The notes below the pieces were generated by a model. That model saw only the letters and a program-made list of their open reading frames with translations. It ran no database searches and was not told the DNA's origin. Of a DNA stretch of 64,000 nucleotides, positions 8,286-18,149 are shown in pieces; position 1 is the stretch's first letter; each line of letters starts with the position of its first letter. The position numbers and the translations under genes are program-made. Source of the DNA: Roseibium hamelinense (GTDB lineage Bacteria > Pseudomonadota > Alphaproteobacteria > Rhizobiales > Stappiaceae); assembly GCF_007830545.1 (NCBI RefSeq), contig NZ_VLLF01000001.1, forward strand, positions 930,001-994,000, given 5' to 3'.

Positions 8286-10309
8286 TGGGTCACCTCCGCA
8301 TCTGCGCTGCGGGCGATCAGGTCATCCGGGCCGGTCAGTCCCAAATGCGCATGCGCCCGCTGCAGCATGTCGAGAATATCGGCGCCAGCATACACGAATT
8401 CATCGACGCCTGCCTGCCGCAAACTGTCCTCCAGCGCGCCGGGCCGCCCGGCAAGATAAAGCGTTGCGGCCCCGGCTGCCTTCAGCGCCCGGGCAGCGTC
8501 CGCGCCTTGTTCGTCATATACGGTGTCGGAAGAGACAAGACAGGCGATCTGAGTGCCTGAAGCCTTGAACGCCTGAACGACCTGTTCCAGCGCGTCCAGC
8601 GCCTCGCCGCCCTTGGCCTCCAGCCCTCCGGCTGCAAACACGTTCGCGGTCCAGGTGGCGCGGGCTGTGAATTCCGCCAGGCGGCCCAAACAGGCCAGGA
8701 ACACGGCCGGACGGTGGCCGGAGGACAAGGCGGTGGCATCGGCCGCATCGCGCAACACCTCAAAGCCTTCTGCGTCGCGGTGCAAATCAAGTTGCGGCAC
8801 CGTCAGCGCCACGGTCCCCGGCGAGGGCACATCGACAACGTCGGCCGCGGCCACACCTTCGGACAACGCCGCGCACATGGCCTTGAAGCGCTCGCCGCGG
8901 CCCGGTGTCGGCATGTCCTGCGGGTTGCCGATGACGGCGACGTCCTCCACCGCGCCGTCCAGCGTGGACACCGGCTTTTCATTCAGGTCCGGAAACTCGC
9001 TGACGCCGGTCACGGGCCGTTTGCGCCTGGCAATGTCCTGTCTGCGGCTGGCAGCGGTGTTGGTGATTTCGGTCTGGATCAGTCCTTGCTGGATCGCCTT
9101 GGAAAACCCGCCCGCCTGTTCGATCCGCTGCAGCAGGGCCCATGCGGCCCCGCAATAGGCCTCGGTGCGGGCCTCGATCGCGCCGGAGCCCGCAGACGGG
9201 TCGGCAACCCGGTACAAATTGCTTTCCTCCAGAAGGATGGCCTGCGTGTTGCGCGCAAGGCGGCGGGCGAAGCTGTCCGGCAAGCCAAGCGCCTTGGTGT
9301 GCGGCAGCACGGTCACAGTGTCGGCTCCGCCAACACCGGCGGCAAATGTGGCAACCGCGTTGCGCAACAGGTTCACCCAAGGGTCGCGCCGGCTCTGCAT
9401 GCGTACCGATGTCTGCATGTGCAGCCGCATCGGCGCTAGCGGCATGTCGCAGCCGTCCAGCACGGCAGCCCATAGCCGGCGGGCTGCGCGCGCCTTGGCG
9501 ATGGTGCCGATTTGGTCGGCATCAGCCACCAGCGTGAATGAAATGCGCGAGGGCCAGCTGTCCGGCGCTGTGCCGCTGGCTTCAAAGGTCCGCATGTAGG
9601 CCAGCGCGCTGGCCATGGCACAGGCAAGCTCCTGGCCAGCGGACGCGCCGCCGTCGTGCCAAATCCGCCCATCGGCCTCGACCAGCCGCGCCGGACAACC
9701 CATTTCGTCAAGCGCGGCCAGCGTGTCGTTGATGCGCGCGTCGACAATCTCCAGCGGAATGCGGAACCGTCCGCGCATGGCCAGCCAGCCATAGTGGTCA
9801 AACCCGGCCGACAAATCGATTGACGACAGATCCGCCCCCTTCTTGTTCAGGTAGGTCATCAAAAGCGCCAGCATCGCGATGCTCTCGTGCCCGGCGGAAA
9901 ACCGCAGCCGGATCAAATCGGTCATGACACCGTCGAGCAGGGTTTCCATGGAGCCCAGCGTTTCGAGCCGGATGCCGAACCCGTGCGCCATGGCCGAACC
10001 GGAGGAGACGAGCTCCAATCCGCTTGCCCCGCCTTGAAGATCCTCCAGTATTTGCCGGTTTGCGGCCGCCGGATCGGGCAGATCGATGCGCTGAATAATA
10101 TCCCAGGGAGTGCCGGCCGTGCGTCCGGCGCGGGCAACAGCCGTTTCGCGGCGCTGGTAAAGCGGCTCGACCACCGTGCCGTCCTCGGTGTGTGAGGTCA
10201 GCCGTTCGCGGCCCGCCCCTTTGAGCGCCTGATCGACCGCCTGCCACCAGGCCGCTTCGTCTGCGCTCAAGAACTCGGATGGAATCGAAAAACCAAGTGC
10301 GTGTGTCAT
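8282..10309 (-). CDS. mutA: Methylmalonyl-CoA mutase, small subunit
   Basis: The 675-residue protein is the structural partner of MutB in the heterodimeric mutase. It has the barrel homology ([39 protein letters not shown]) and a C-terminal Rossmann-like domain, but its equivalent of the B12 domain lacks D-x-H-x-x-G, as expected for the non-catalytic subunit. The gene is first in a two-gene operon and shares ATGA with mutB. The chaperone gene meaB lies separately at 22.7 kb. A long gene-free upstream region with a palindrome at 10449 may carry its promoter. Confidence 0.93.
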   Translation of the reverse strand: MTHALGFSIPSEFLSADEAAWWQAVDQALKGAGRERLTSHTEDGTVVEPLYQRRETAVARAGRTAGTPWDIIQRIDLPDPAAANRQILEDLQGGASGLELVSSGSAMAHGFGIRLETLGSMETLLDGVMTDLIRLRFSAGHESIAMLALLMTYLNKKGADLSSIDLSAGFDHYGWLAMRGRFRIPLEIVDARINDTLAALDEMGCPARLVEADGRIWHDGGASAGQELACAMASALAYMRTFEASGTAPDSWPSRISFTLVADADQIGTIAKARAARRLWAAVLDGCDMPLAPMRLHMQTSVRMQSRRDPWVNLLRNAVATFAAGVGGADTVTVLPHTKALGLPDSFARRLARNTQAILLEESNLYRVADPSAGSGAIEARTEAYCGAAWALLQRIEQAGGFSKAIQQGLIQTEITNTAASRRQDIARRKRPVTGVSEFPDLNEKPVSTLDGAVEDVAVIGNPQDMPTPGRGERFKAMCAALSEGVAAADVVDVPSPGTVALTVPQLDLHRDAEGFEVLRDAADATALSSGHRPAVFLACLGRLAEFTARATWTANVFAAGGLEAKGGEALDALEQVVQAFKASGTQIACLVSSDTVYDEQGADAARALKAAGAATLYLAGRPGALEDSLRQAGVDEFVYAGADILDMLQRAHAHLGLTGPDDLIARSADAEVTQ

Positions 10310-10793
10310 GACAATCTCCCGCGCAAGTTCTAGTCCGCCCGGCCAAGGTCTGGCAACTCAGCCGAAGGATTAAGGCCGCTACGCCTGGTCTCTCCCAATC
10401 CTGACGGCTGATCGCTTTTACATGGCGATAACTTGCAGGACGTCACTTAATACAAGTTGTATTCATATCTTCCGCCTTCACAAAATCTCTACAAACCCTC
10501 AGTGAAGACATCACAACAATGAGCAGGGGTTAAATAGCAAAGTTTATGGCGTAATATGTCAAGCCACGCTAATTTCCCTATTGGTATAGTCGTCATTTAT
10601 ATTGTAACTTATGCAAACTGCCGTTTGGGAAATTTAACACCCTTACATCGCAGAGGACAAAGCTCTTGCTTGGTCTAACGGGGGGACGAAAAAGCAGTCA
10701 AATAACAAAATCCCATCAGCGATGCGGCGCGAAGAACTCGCAAGATAGCGAAGTCGCGGCGGACGAAACAATCGATGATTGTAACAAAAATGG
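10310..10793. other. Divergent regulatory region, mutA / luxR-type gene
   Basis: These 484 bp between divergent genes become AT-rich in the middle (10440-10640) and should hold both promoters. A perfect palindrome at 10449-10463 is listed separately. I see no open frame worth calling and no cobalamin riboswitch consensus. Confidence 0.5.
10449..10463. promoter_or_regulatory. Perfect palindrome, possible operator
   Basis: AATACAAGTTGTATT is a perfect 7-bp inverted repeat around a central G. It lies about 140 bp upstream of mutA and about 330 bp upstream of the LuxR-type gene. The spacing and TACAA/TTGTA arms resemble GntR-type operators. It might control the mutase operon; the regulator cannot be identified. 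Confidence 0.35.
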
Positions 10794-11504
10794 ATGTGCA
10801 CAATGCTTGATCAGTCTGAACTCAAAAACAAACTCAGAGCAATCTCCGAGGCAAATGCTGCGCACCATGTGCTCGACATTCTGGAGTCGAATTTGCGGCG
10901 CATGGGGGCGACCCACATTCTGGTGACCGGCCTGCCAATGCCGAACCGCCCGATCGACAGCCTCGTTCACCGTTTTCGCTGGCCTGACCAGCGCAATGAC
11001 GGAATAGAGAGCACATCTCTTTCCGCGAATGACAGCGCTCTCATGCTCGGTCTTGCCTCCAACCGTGCGACGGTTTGGACAATCAGCGCCGGCGATATGG
11101 AGCATTCCGACCTGATGGCCGCAGCAGGCGAAGGCACCAAGGTGGTCATCGTGCCGGTGACAGAACTGCATCCATTTCAAGCGTTCGTGTTTGCCAGCGG
11201 CCCGTCTTTGCAAGCCTCAAAGTGGGAGCTGGCAGGACTTGAAGTTCTCGCAGCAGCCGCATTTTCACGCCTGCGCGATCTCGGCGTTGTCTCTGGTCAG
11301 CGCCCGGGCGCCCTGTCGACCCGCGAACGCAAAGTCTTGGAACTGACCGCATTCGGCAAGACCGCCGGCGAAATCGCAGACCTTCTCGACATTTCGCAGC
11401 GGACCGTCCATGCGCATCTGCAAAACGCAAGCGTCAAGCTCAACGCTTCCAACAAAACCCATACGGTGGTGGAAGCCCTGCGTTACGGACAGATCTCAGT
11501 CTAA
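10794..11504 (+). CDS. LuxR-family regulator with autoinducer-binding-like domain
   Basis: The 236-residue protein has an N-terminal ligand-binding-like domain of about 160 residues and a C-terminal LuxR helix-turn-helix (LSTRERKVLELTAFGKTAGEIADLLDISQRTVHAHLQNASVKL at about 175-218). This is the layout of quorum-sensing LuxR proteins. No luxI-type synthase is visible, so it is a solo in this window. The classical binding-pocket residues (W57, Y61, D70, W85 in TraR numbering) cannot be placed with confidence, so the ligand is open. ATG at 10803 is an alternative start. A hairpin terminator follows at 11536. Confidence 0.8.
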   Translation: MCTMLDQSELKNKLRAISEANAAHHVLDILESNLRRMGATHILVTGLPMPNRPIDSLVHRFRWPDQRNDGIESTSLSANDSALMLGLASNRATVWTISAGDMEHSDLMAAAGEGTKVVIVPVTELHPFQAFVFASGPSLQASKWELAGLEVLAAAAFSRLRDLGVVSGQRPGALSTRERKVLELTAFGKTAGEIADLLDISQRTVHAHLQNASVKLNASNKTHTVVEALRYGQISV

Positions 11505-11535
11505 CAGCACGCCCCATACGACCAAATAGAATAAG

Positions 11536-11561
11536 AAACGCCGGCTCATGTGCCGGCGTTT
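11536..11561 (+). terminator. Terminator-like hairpin after the LuxR-type gene
   Basis: AAACGCCGGC and GCCGGCGTTT form a perfect 10-bp stem around TCATGT. It lies 32 bp past the stop codon and between convergent genes, so it may work in both directions. There is no long T run; the A3/T3 ends of the stem partly substitute. Confidence 0.65.
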
Positions 11562-11612
11562 CCGTGTTCCATGGTGCTTTGGCGGGCTGCGTTCCGGCCC
11601 TCCGTGGCCGAC

Positions 11613-12020
11613 TCAATAGGTCATCATCGGCGGCAGTTCCTTGGCCTGCTCGACCCACTTGACCACCTGGGCTTCGCCCGGCACCTGGCGAACCAGCTTT
11701 TTGTCCGCGTTTATCTCGGCCATTTTTGCCGCAAGGTTGACTGCATTGCGGTTGCGCAATTCCTTCACGGTGTCCACCCCGGCCGCCTCCAGGAGTTCGG
11801 AATACTCTTCGCCAACGCCGCTGATGCGCATCAGATCGGACATGTTCGCCCATTTGAGGATACGGCTGGCATCAATACCGGTCTCGCTCGCCAGAGCCTT
11901 GCGGCCGGCCGGGTCTTTGGCGCGTTCAAGATAAGCTTCCGTTGTCTTGATACCCGCAGCCTGAAGCTTCTCAGCGTAAGCTGGCCCAATTCCCTCAATT
12001 TCGATAATTGAATAAGACAT
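11613..12020 (-). CDS. DUF4332-type helix-hairpin-helix protein
   Basis: The 135-residue protein begins IEGIGPAYAEKLQAAGIKTTEAYL and repeats the pattern at about residue 65 (ISGVGEEYSELLEAAGVDTVKEL). This gives two helix-hairpin-helix units as in DUF4332 proteins. Such units bind DNA or mediate protein contacts; no catalytic residues are expected. No signal peptide is present. It lies 47 bp downstream of the DUF2267-like gene on the same strand, and the two may form an operon. The cellular role is unknown. Confidence 0.8.
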   Translation of the reverse strand: MSYSIIEIEGIGPAYAEKLQAAGIKTTEAYLERAKDPAGRKALASETGIDASRILKWANMSDLMRISGVGEEYSELLEAAGVDTVKELRNRNAVNLAAKMAEINADKKLVRQVPGEAQVVKWVEQAKELPPMMTY

Positions 12021-12067
12021 TCCCCGATAAACTCCCGTTGGGTCACGACCTATTCCATTTGCGGCAG

Positions 12068-12472
12068 TTAAAGGATCTGACTCAAGCCCGGTATTTTACC
12101 CACAACGGCATCGACAGTTTCATCCCCAGCTTTTTCTTTGGCGGCAGCAACAAGCTCTTTGGCAACGGTTTGGACCTCGTTCATGTCAAGACCGGCAGAG
12201 GTCAGCTCGTTCAGAGCGGCCATCGCGCCCATGCCGTTACCCATGCTGCCGCCCATCATGCCGGCGAGACCGCCCAGCAAACCGCCACTCTTGCCTTCCG
12301 CCTCTTTTGCCGCAACCAGCTCGCTGGAACCGGGCAAAGCGTCGAAAATCTGCTGCATATGCTGTTCATCGCCCGCAGAGTTCAAAAACTTCAAAATGAT
12401 AGCAATCGCTTCGCGCGCCTTGTCCGCGTCAATACCCGCGGCAGTGGCGACACGGCTGATGAGCTCGTCCAT
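12068..12472 (-). CDS. Small DUF2267/DUF2780-like protein
   Basis: The protein has about 134 residues. ATG at 12472 is preferred because TGGAG sits 9 nt upstream; in-frame ATG at 12484 and TTG at 12499 are alternatives. It has a helical start ([21 protein letters not shown]), a Gly/Met-rich middle ([19 protein letters not shown], residues about 68-86) and a helical end ([15 protein letters not shown]). Helices ending in an IPGL-type segment resemble small DUF2267/DUF2780 proteins of unknown function. No signal peptide is seen. Its stop is 47 bp from the DUF4332 gene, so an operon is likely. Confidence 0.65.
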   Translation of the reverse strand: MDELISRVATAAGIDADKAREAIAIILKFLNSAGDEQHMQQIFDALPGSSELVAAKEAEGKSGGLLGGLAGMMGGSMGNGMGAMAALNELTSAGLDMNEVQTVAKELVAAAKEKAGDETVDAVVGKIPGLSQIL

Positions 12473-12627
12473 TCCATTCTCCATATCCGGATAGGCCAAA
12501 AGTCGCTTGGGCCCAAAATTCCCGACAGGCTATACACGGGATGACGGCAGGACGTCGACGGGAAGGATTGCAGCAGATAGATTTTTCATGGGACGGGTGT
12601 TCAAAACGGAAATGGATCGGGGGCAAG

Positions 12628-14187
12628 GTGACGAAAGAGACTGGAATTTTTATCGGCGGCAGCGTTCGTAAGGAATATCTGACACTGAAACTTGCCAACC
12701 GGCACGGCCTGATCACGGGCGCCACCGGAACCGGGAAAACCGTATCCCTGCAAATCCTCGCCGAAGGCTTCTCGCAAGCCGGAGTGCCGGTGTTCTGCGC
12801 GGACATCAAAGGAGACCTGTCTGGCCTTAGCATGGCCGGGACGTCCAAGGATTTTCTTGAAAAACGTGCGCAGGACATCGGATTTTCCGACCGCTACACC
12901 TATGAGGCGTTTCCAGCGGCATTCTGGGACGTTTTCGGCGAACAAGGCCATCCCGTGCGCACGACGATTTCGGAAATCGGCCCTTTGCTGCTCAGCCAGC
13001 TTCTGGAACTCAACGACACACAGGAAGGCGTGCTCAATGTCGCCTTTGAACTTGCCGATGATGAGGGCCTGCTGCTGCTGGATCTGAAAGACCTGCGCGC
13101 GATCCTGGCCCATGTGGCGGACCGGGCAAGCGAGCTGTCAAAGCTTTATGGCAATGTGTCCAAAGCGTCCGTAGGCGCGATCCAGCGGCGCTTGCTTGTG
13201 CTGGAGCGTCAGGGCGGTGAGCACTTTTTCGGAGAACCGGCACTGGATCTGCGTGATTTCCTACGCGTGAGCCCGACCGGCCGCGGTGTGATCAACATTC
13301 TCGCCGCAGACAAGCTGATGACCTCTCCAAAGCTTTACGCCGTGTTCCTGCTCTGGATGCTGTCTGAGCTGTTTGAGGAGCTTCCGGAAGTCGGAGATCC
13401 GGACAAGCCGAAGCTCGTGTTCTTTTTCGACGAGGCGCACCTTCTGTTCAATGACGCCCCGAAGGCCCTCATCGATAAGGTGGAACAGGTGGTTCGGCTG
13501 ATCCGCTCCAAGGGCGTTGGTGTCTATTTCGTCACCCAAAACCCGCTCGACGTGCCCGAAACCGTTCTTGCCCAACTTGGCAACCGCGTACAGCACGCCT
13601 TGCGCGCTTTCACACCACGCGATCAAAAGGCTGTGCGCGCCGCCGCAGAAACCTTCCGACCGAACCCGGATCTGGATACCGAACAGGTGATTACCGAACT
13701 TGGTGTTGGAGAAGCGCTCGTCTCAACCCTTGAAGGCAAGGGCATTCCGTCGATCGTCCAGCGCACCTTGATCCGCCCGCCCTCCTCGCGCCTTGGCCCG
13801 ATTACCAAGGCGGAACGGCGAACCCTGATCCAGTCCGGTCCCTGCTTTGGCCTCTACGAACGCTCCAAGGACCGGATTTCGGCCTATGAAATGCTGCAGC
13901 AACGGGCGTCAGACGCTCTGCGCCAGGAGGACAAGCGGCGGGACAAGGAATGGCAGGCGGCCGAAAAACACGGCGAACCGCGGCGCACGCGCTCTGGGTT
14001 CCAGTTGCCCGATTTCGGCCGTGACGACCGGCCCCGGCAGGAAAGCGTGAAGCGAAAGGCCACCCGCCGGCGGAATCGGGACACCGCTTTGGAAGCCGGC
14101 CTGAAATCCGCCGCCCGCAGTGTGGGCACGTCTCTTGGCCGGGCTCTTGTGCGCGGATTGCTCGGCTCTCTCAAGCGCGGCTTTTAG
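12628..14187 (+). CDS. HerA-like ATPase, DUF853/YjgR family
   Basis: The protein is about 519 residues from GTG at 12628, chosen because GGGGGCAAG precedes it and homologs start near here; the frame stays open to ATG at 12541. It has Walker A GATGTGKT near residue 35 and Walker [13 protein letters not shown] near 262, then a sensor segment [14 protein letters not shown]. The basic C-terminal 90 residues ([22 protein letters not shown]) look disordered. The family is related to HerA/FtsK pumps but its role is unknown. It ends 12 bp before the cation-efflux gene, suggesting co-transcription. Confidence 0.85.
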   Translation: MTKETGIFIGGSVRKEYLTLKLANRHGLITGATGTGKTVSLQILAEGFSQAGVPVFCADIKGDLSGLSMAGTSKDFLEKRAQDIGFSDRYTYEAFPAAFWDVFGEQGHPVRTTISEIGPLLLSQLLELNDTQEGVLNVAFELADDEGLLLLDLKDLRAILAHVADRASELSKLYGNVSKASVGAIQRRLLVLERQGGEHFFGEPALDLRDFLRVSPTGRGVINILAADKLMTSPKLYAVFLLWMLSELFEELPEVGDPDKPKLVFFFDEAHLLFNDAPKALIDKVEQVVRLIRSKGVGVYFVTQNPLDVPETVLAQLGNRVQHALRAFTPRDQKAVRAAAETFRPNPDLDTEQVITELGVGEALVSTLEGKGIPSIVQRTLIRPPSSRLGPITKAERRTLIQSGPCFGLYERSKDRISAYEMLQQRASDALRQEDKRRDKEWQAAEKHGEPRRTRSGFQLPDFGRDDRPRQESVKRKATRRRNRDTALEAGLKSAARSVGTSLGRALVRGLLGSLKRGF

Positions 14188-14199
14188 GACGGCGATAAA

Positions 14200-15153
14200 G
14201 TGACCACCAGACCGAATGAGCTTCAACGGACCGAGCGTCGCGCACTGTTAATCGGCAAGTGGTCAAACCTGTTCATGGCCTTTGCCGGAGTGACGGCTGC
14301 GCTGTTGTCACGCTCCGATGCCATGCTGGTCGACGGGCTGTATTCGCTGGTCAATTTCCTGTCCGCCATTGCCGCCACCCGGATCGGTGCGCGGGTTGGT
14401 GCCCCGGCAACGCGCTCGCGGCCCTGGGGTCATGACTTCGACGAGGCGCTCTACGTCACCTTCCGCAGCCTGATCCTGATAGGCGTTCTGGTGTTTGCGC
14501 TGATCCTGTCCGGCATCAAGATTTTCACGTTCTTTACCGGTGGCACCGTTCCCGAGCTCGTGTTCGGACCGATCGCGGTATATGCCGTGGTCATAGTGGT
14601 GATTTGCGTGGCCCTGGCGATCAATTACCAGATTGCCTACCGGCGCAGCGGCAAACGCAGCGCGATCCTGAAAACGGAATCGCGGGCGGCGATGATTGAC
14701 GGCGCACTCAGTCTCGGGTCGGGCGCCGTCTTGTTGTCGCTGCCCTATCTCCAACAGACCCCGCTCGCGCCTTATGTGCCGATCGGCGATGCGGTGCTCG
14801 TGATCGTTCTGGTGCTGCTGATCATCTGGCAGCCGCTCGGCTCGTTCCGGACAACGCTCGCCGACCTTGCTGGTGTCAGCGCGCCCAGCAAGACTGTATC
14901 GGCGGTTGCCCGTGCCTCCCGCGCACTTGCCCGCGAAAAGGGTTTCAAATTTCATCGCGCCGCCGTGTTGCAGGCCGGCCGGATGCATTTTGCCGGGGTG
15001 TATATCGACCCGCAGCGCCCGGTCGAAGCCCGTGAGATCGATACCTTTCAAGAGACTCTTGCCGCCCGGCTGGAAGACCTGATCGGCCCGACCCGCGTGG
15101 AGGTGGTGATGACGGCAAAAACCGGCCCGCTTCCACCCGATCCGCGCGAGTAA
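14200..15153 (+). CDS. Cation diffusion facilitator family transporter
   Basis: The 317-residue inner-membrane protein starts with GTG 12 bp after the ATPase gene. Hydrophobic segments at about 22-40, 43-60, 85-105, 122-143, 165-182 and 190-210 give the usual six helices. The first metal-site helix contains SDAMLVDGLYSLVNF, with the D-x3-D spacing of CDF transporters, and a related AMIDGALSLGSG segment follows in helix five. The cytoplasmic tail is about 100 residues. These proteins export divalent metals such as zinc, manganese or iron in exchange for protons; the metal cannot be told here. Confidence 0.82.
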   Translation: MTTRPNELQRTERRALLIGKWSNLFMAFAGVTAALLSRSDAMLVDGLYSLVNFLSAIAATRIGARVGAPATRSRPWGHDFDEALYVTFRSLILIGVLVFALILSGIKIFTFFTGGTVPELVFGPIAVYAVVIVVICVALAINYQIAYRRSGKRSAILKTESRAAMIDGALSLGSGAVLLSLPYLQQTPLAPYVPIGDAVLVIVLVLLIIWQPLGSFRTTLADLAGVSAPSKTVSAVARASRALAREKGFKFHRAAVLQAGRMHFAGVYIDPQRPVEAREIDTFQETLAARLEDLIGPTRVEVVMTAKTGPLPPDPRE

Positions 15154-15265
15154 CGCGGAATTTGTCCAAAATCGGTTTGCGGTCGGCGCGCGGTTGTGGC
15201 CTTTTAGGGGCATTCGAAAAGGCGGGACCCCCGCGTTCAATCTAGTCAGTTTTCAAGGATACCCC

Positions 15266-16654
15266 ATGAGCACCATCGACCAGGTTCTCGCTCAGATCGA
15301 TTCCGATCTCGACAACAGTCTCAACCGCCTGTTCGACTTTTTGAAGATCAAGAGCATTTCCGCAGATCCGGCCTATATTGACGACTGCCGCAACGCTGCC
15401 AATTGGCTGGCCAGGGAACTTAGTGAAATCGGTATTGAGTCCAGTGTGCGCGACACCACCGGACAGCCCATGGTCGTCGGCCATCGCAAGACCGGCAAGC
15501 CGGGGCCGCATGTGCTGTTTTATGGCCATTATGACGTCCAGCCGGTCGATCCCCTGGATCTTTGGGACACCGACCCGTTCGAGCCCAGGATTGTGACCCG
15601 CGAGGACGGTTCCAAGATCATCGTCGCCCGCGGCTCTGCCGACGACAAGGGCCAGCTGATGACCTTTGTCGAGGCAGCACGCGCATACATGGCTGTTCAG
15701 GGAGACCTTCCGCTGGATGTCACCGTCTTTTTCGAAGGCGAAGAAGAATCCGGCTCACCGTCCCTCGAACCGTTCCTGGAAGCCAACAAGAACGAGTTGA
15801 GCTGCGATCTGGCGCTCGTCTGCGACACCGGCATGTGGGACGAAAACACACCGGCGATTTCCGTGATGCTGCGCGGCCTGGTTGGCGAGGAAATCACCAT
15901 CAAGGCGGCAAACCGCGATCTGCATTCCGGACACTATGGCGGCTCGGCCACGAACCCGAACCACATCATCGCAAAGATCATCGCCGACATGCGCGATGAC
16001 ACGGGCAAGATCACACTGGACGGCTTTTACGACGGCGTGATCGACGTGCCGGAAGATGTCATGAAGATGTGGGACACGCTCGGCTTTTCCACCGATGTCT
16101 TCCTGGGTGACATCGGCCTGTCCGTGCCATGCGGCGAACAGGACCGCACGCCTTTGGAGCACATCTGGACCCGTCCGACCGCCGAGGTCAACGGCATGTG
16201 GGGCGGCTATCTTGGTGCCGGGTCAAAAACCGTCATCCCGGCGGAGGCCCATGCCAAATTCACCTTCCGGCTTGTTGGTGATCAGGACCCGGAAAAAATC
16301 GTCGAGGCTTTCCGCGCGCATGTCAGGGCCCGGATTCCCGAGGACTGCTCGGTGGAATTCACCTCGCACGGCGCCAGCCCGGCGCTGCGACTGGATTTCA
16401 ACATGCCCTCGCTCGCCAAGGGCAAGAAGGCGCTCCAGGATGAATGGGGCACGGAAGCGGCACTCATCGGTATGGGCGGATCCATTCCGGTGGTTGGCGA
16501 CTTCAAGCGCAGCTTGAACATGGACACGATGCTGATCGGGTTCGGCCTTGAAGACGACAGCATTCATTCGCCCAACGAGAAATACAACCTGAAAAGCTTC
16601 CACAAAGGCATCCGCTCCTGGGCGCGTGTGCTGGACGAGCTCGCGCAAGGTTGA
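15266..16654 (+). CDS. M20-family metallopeptidase (dipeptidase)
   Basis: The enzyme has 462 residues from ATG at 15266, preceded by AAGGAT. It carries the M20 motifs: FYGHYDVQPVDP (metal His and Asp), GSADDKGQLM (bridging Asp), FEGEEESGSPS (catalytic and metal Glu) and VCDTGMWDENTP (metal Asp), then the dimerisation lid with DLHSGHYGGS. The family cleaves dipeptides or related amides with two zinc ions, probably in the cytoplasm since no signal peptide is seen. Alone on the plus strand, 70 bp before the LOG gene. Confidence 0.9.
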   Translation: MSTIDQVLAQIDSDLDNSLNRLFDFLKIKSISADPAYIDDCRNAANWLARELSEIGIESSVRDTTGQPMVVGHRKTGKPGPHVLFYGHYDVQPVDPLDLWDTDPFEPRIVTREDGSKIIVARGSADDKGQLMTFVEAARAYMAVQGDLPLDVTVFFEGEEESGSPSLEPFLEANKNELSCDLALVCDTGMWDENTPAISVMLRGLVGEEITIKAANRDLHSGHYGGSATNPNHIIAKIIADMRDDTGKITLDGFYDGVIDVPEDVMKMWDTLGFSTDVFLGDIGLSVPCGEQDRTPLEHIWTRPTAEVNGMWGGYLGAGSKTVIPAEAHAKFTFRLVGDQDPEKIVEAFRAHVRARIPEDCSVEFTSHGASPALRLDFNMPSLAKGKKALQDEWGTEAALIGMGGSIPVVGDFKRSLNMDTMLIGFGLEDDSIHSPNEKYNLKSFHKGIRSWARVLDELAQG

Positions 16655-16725
16655 GCCGTTAAAGGGGCCGGGTAAAACCGGCCTCTTACCGGGCCGCCAT
16701 TCATTGTTGAGCAAACGAGGACTTT

Positions 16726-17307
16726 ATGAAATCCGTATGCGTTTTTTGCGGGTCCAGCCTGGGTGCTGTTCCCGAGTATCGCGACTTGGCCGTTGCAACA
16801 GGTCAGGCCATTGCAAAAGCCGGCATCACCCTGGTCTATGGCGGTGCACGGGTCGGCCTGATGGGCGCTGTGGCCGATGGTGCGCTCCAGCATGGCGGCA
16901 CTGTGGTCGGCGTTCTGCCCCGGCACCTCCAGGAAAAGGAAATCGCGCACGAAAGCCTTAGCGAGCTGCACATTGTCGGCTCGATGCATGAGCGCAAGGC
17001 GATGATGGAACAGCTTTCTGACGCGTTCATCGCCCTCCCGGGCGGCGTTGGCACCCTTGAGGAAGTGTTCGAGATCTGGACCTGGGGCCAGCTCGGCCTG
17101 CACAAAAAACCGTGCGGGCTGTTGAACGCGTTGAATTTTTATGACGGGCTGATCGGTTTTCTGGATCATCAGACCCGCGAGGGCTTCATGAAGCAGGTCA
17201 TGCGCAACATGATGCAGGTGGCCGATACGCCAGACGGGCTCTTGGAAAAATTCCGCAGCTACCAGCCCCCCTCAACGCCGAAATGGATCAAGCCTGACCA
17301 GACCTGA
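16726..17307 (+). CDS. LOG-family nucleotide phosphoribohydrolase (TIGR00730)
   Basis: The 193-residue protein shows the Rossmann-like LOG fold: VCVFCGSSLGAVPEYRDLA at the start, VYGGARVGLMGAVADGA at about 36, then MHERKAMM and the catalytic PGGVGTLEEVFE at about 105-116. These enzymes release the base from nucleoside 5-monophosphates; plant LOG proteins activate cytokinins this way. In bacteria the role is often nucleotide turnover, although plant-associated species use it to make cytokinin. The stop codon lies inside a 6-bp hairpin (CAGACC-TGA-GGTCTG). Confidence 0.9.
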   Translation: MKSVCVFCGSSLGAVPEYRDLAVATGQAIAKAGITLVYGGARVGLMGAVADGALQHGGTVVGVLPRHLQEKEIAHESLSELHIVGSMHERKAMMEQLSDAFIALPGGVGTLEEVFEIWTWGQLGLHKKPCGLLNALNFYDGLIGFLDHQTREGFMKQVMRNMMQVADTPDGLLEKFRSYQPPSTPKWIKPDQT

Positions 17308-17349
17308 GGTCTGGGCCAGATTGCGCACGGGCTCCACGCCGGAACACGA

Positions 17350-17958
17350 TCAGGCAAGAACCGTATCAATGGCATCCGACAGGCCGGCAAGTGTGTCATC
17401 AATGCGCCGTGCTTCGGCGGCCGCCAGATCGCCTTGCTTTGTGAAAACACCGTCAAGACCATCGAAGCAAGAGCGATCGGCTGTGGAGATGACCGCGTCT
17501 TCACCCTCTGTCAGATCACGGCCGCCGAGCCCGGCCCCAAGCTTCTCGAACATCCTGTCAAGTGCATCATCGATGCATCAAAGACGACGCCCTTGTACAT
17601 TGCTCAGCTCTTGGCCGTAGATATCCGTAAAGACGTCCAAGAAATCGTCCTCGGCCTGGGCCACGTCGTCACGGACGTCATCAGCTGCCGCCCCGGTCAG
17701 CCTGCTGCCGGCATAAGTCCCCAAGAACTCCTCGATCGTGCCCGCATCCGCTCCCGGCGCTGACGTCTCTTCCGTCCGGGTACTGTTCAGAAGCGCATTG
17801 ACGCGCTATCCGAAACCAATGCCACCGTTTGCCATGGCTGCCCCTGCCGCAGCCCCCCTTCCATTGGCGATCACTTTCGCAAATTCATGGGAATCAGCTG
17901 TTAACACCCAGCCTTGCGTGCAGATGGTTCCTGGAAAACAGCGCAGCAGGACCACCAA
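17350..17958 (-). pseudogene. Decayed gene with two in-frame stop codons
   Basis: One minus-strand frame of 203 codons is open except for TAG at 17808-17806 and TGA at 17580-17578. It starts with a signal-peptide-like TTG-led segment (VVLLRCFPGTICTQGW), followed by HEFAKVIANGRGAAAGAAM, a helical acidic region (TIEEFLGTYAGSRL, DDVRDDVAQAEDDFLDVF), then DDALDRMFEKLGAGLGG and an end at IDDTLAGLSDAIDTVLA. Alanine/glycine codon use and acidic composition look like real protein on both sides of each stop. I know no family for it. Most likely a nonsense-inactivated exported protein; stop readthrough or chance openness in GC-rich DNA are alternatives. Confidence 0.42.
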
Positions 17959-18149
17959 AAGCGCGCAACCTATCCGGTCATACAGATATTTTTCTGATTT
18001 TTATTTTCCAATTGCTTCTTCAAATTACCTCTATTTCAAACAATTTTGAGCATTATACATCCACATTATAAGGTCATTACATAAATTTAATATTAAAAAC
18101 TACAAATAGTTGTATTTTATATTTACACACTAAAATAAGGGTTAAAACG
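17959..18149. promoter_or_regulatory. Very AT-rich promoter region
   Basis: The 190 bp before the CaaX-protein gene are far richer in A and T than the surrounding DNA and contain many TATAAT-like words (for example ATTATACAT near 18052). AATAAGGG, 9 nt before the TTG at 18150, serves as ribosome binding site. AT-rich islands like this often mark horizontally acquired, silenced genes. Confidence 0.4.

Noticed and set aside
10310-10793. Cobalamin riboswitch upstream of the B12-dependent mutase
   Set aside because: No B12-box-like conserved sequence was seen; the region is mostly AT-rich with one simple palindrome.
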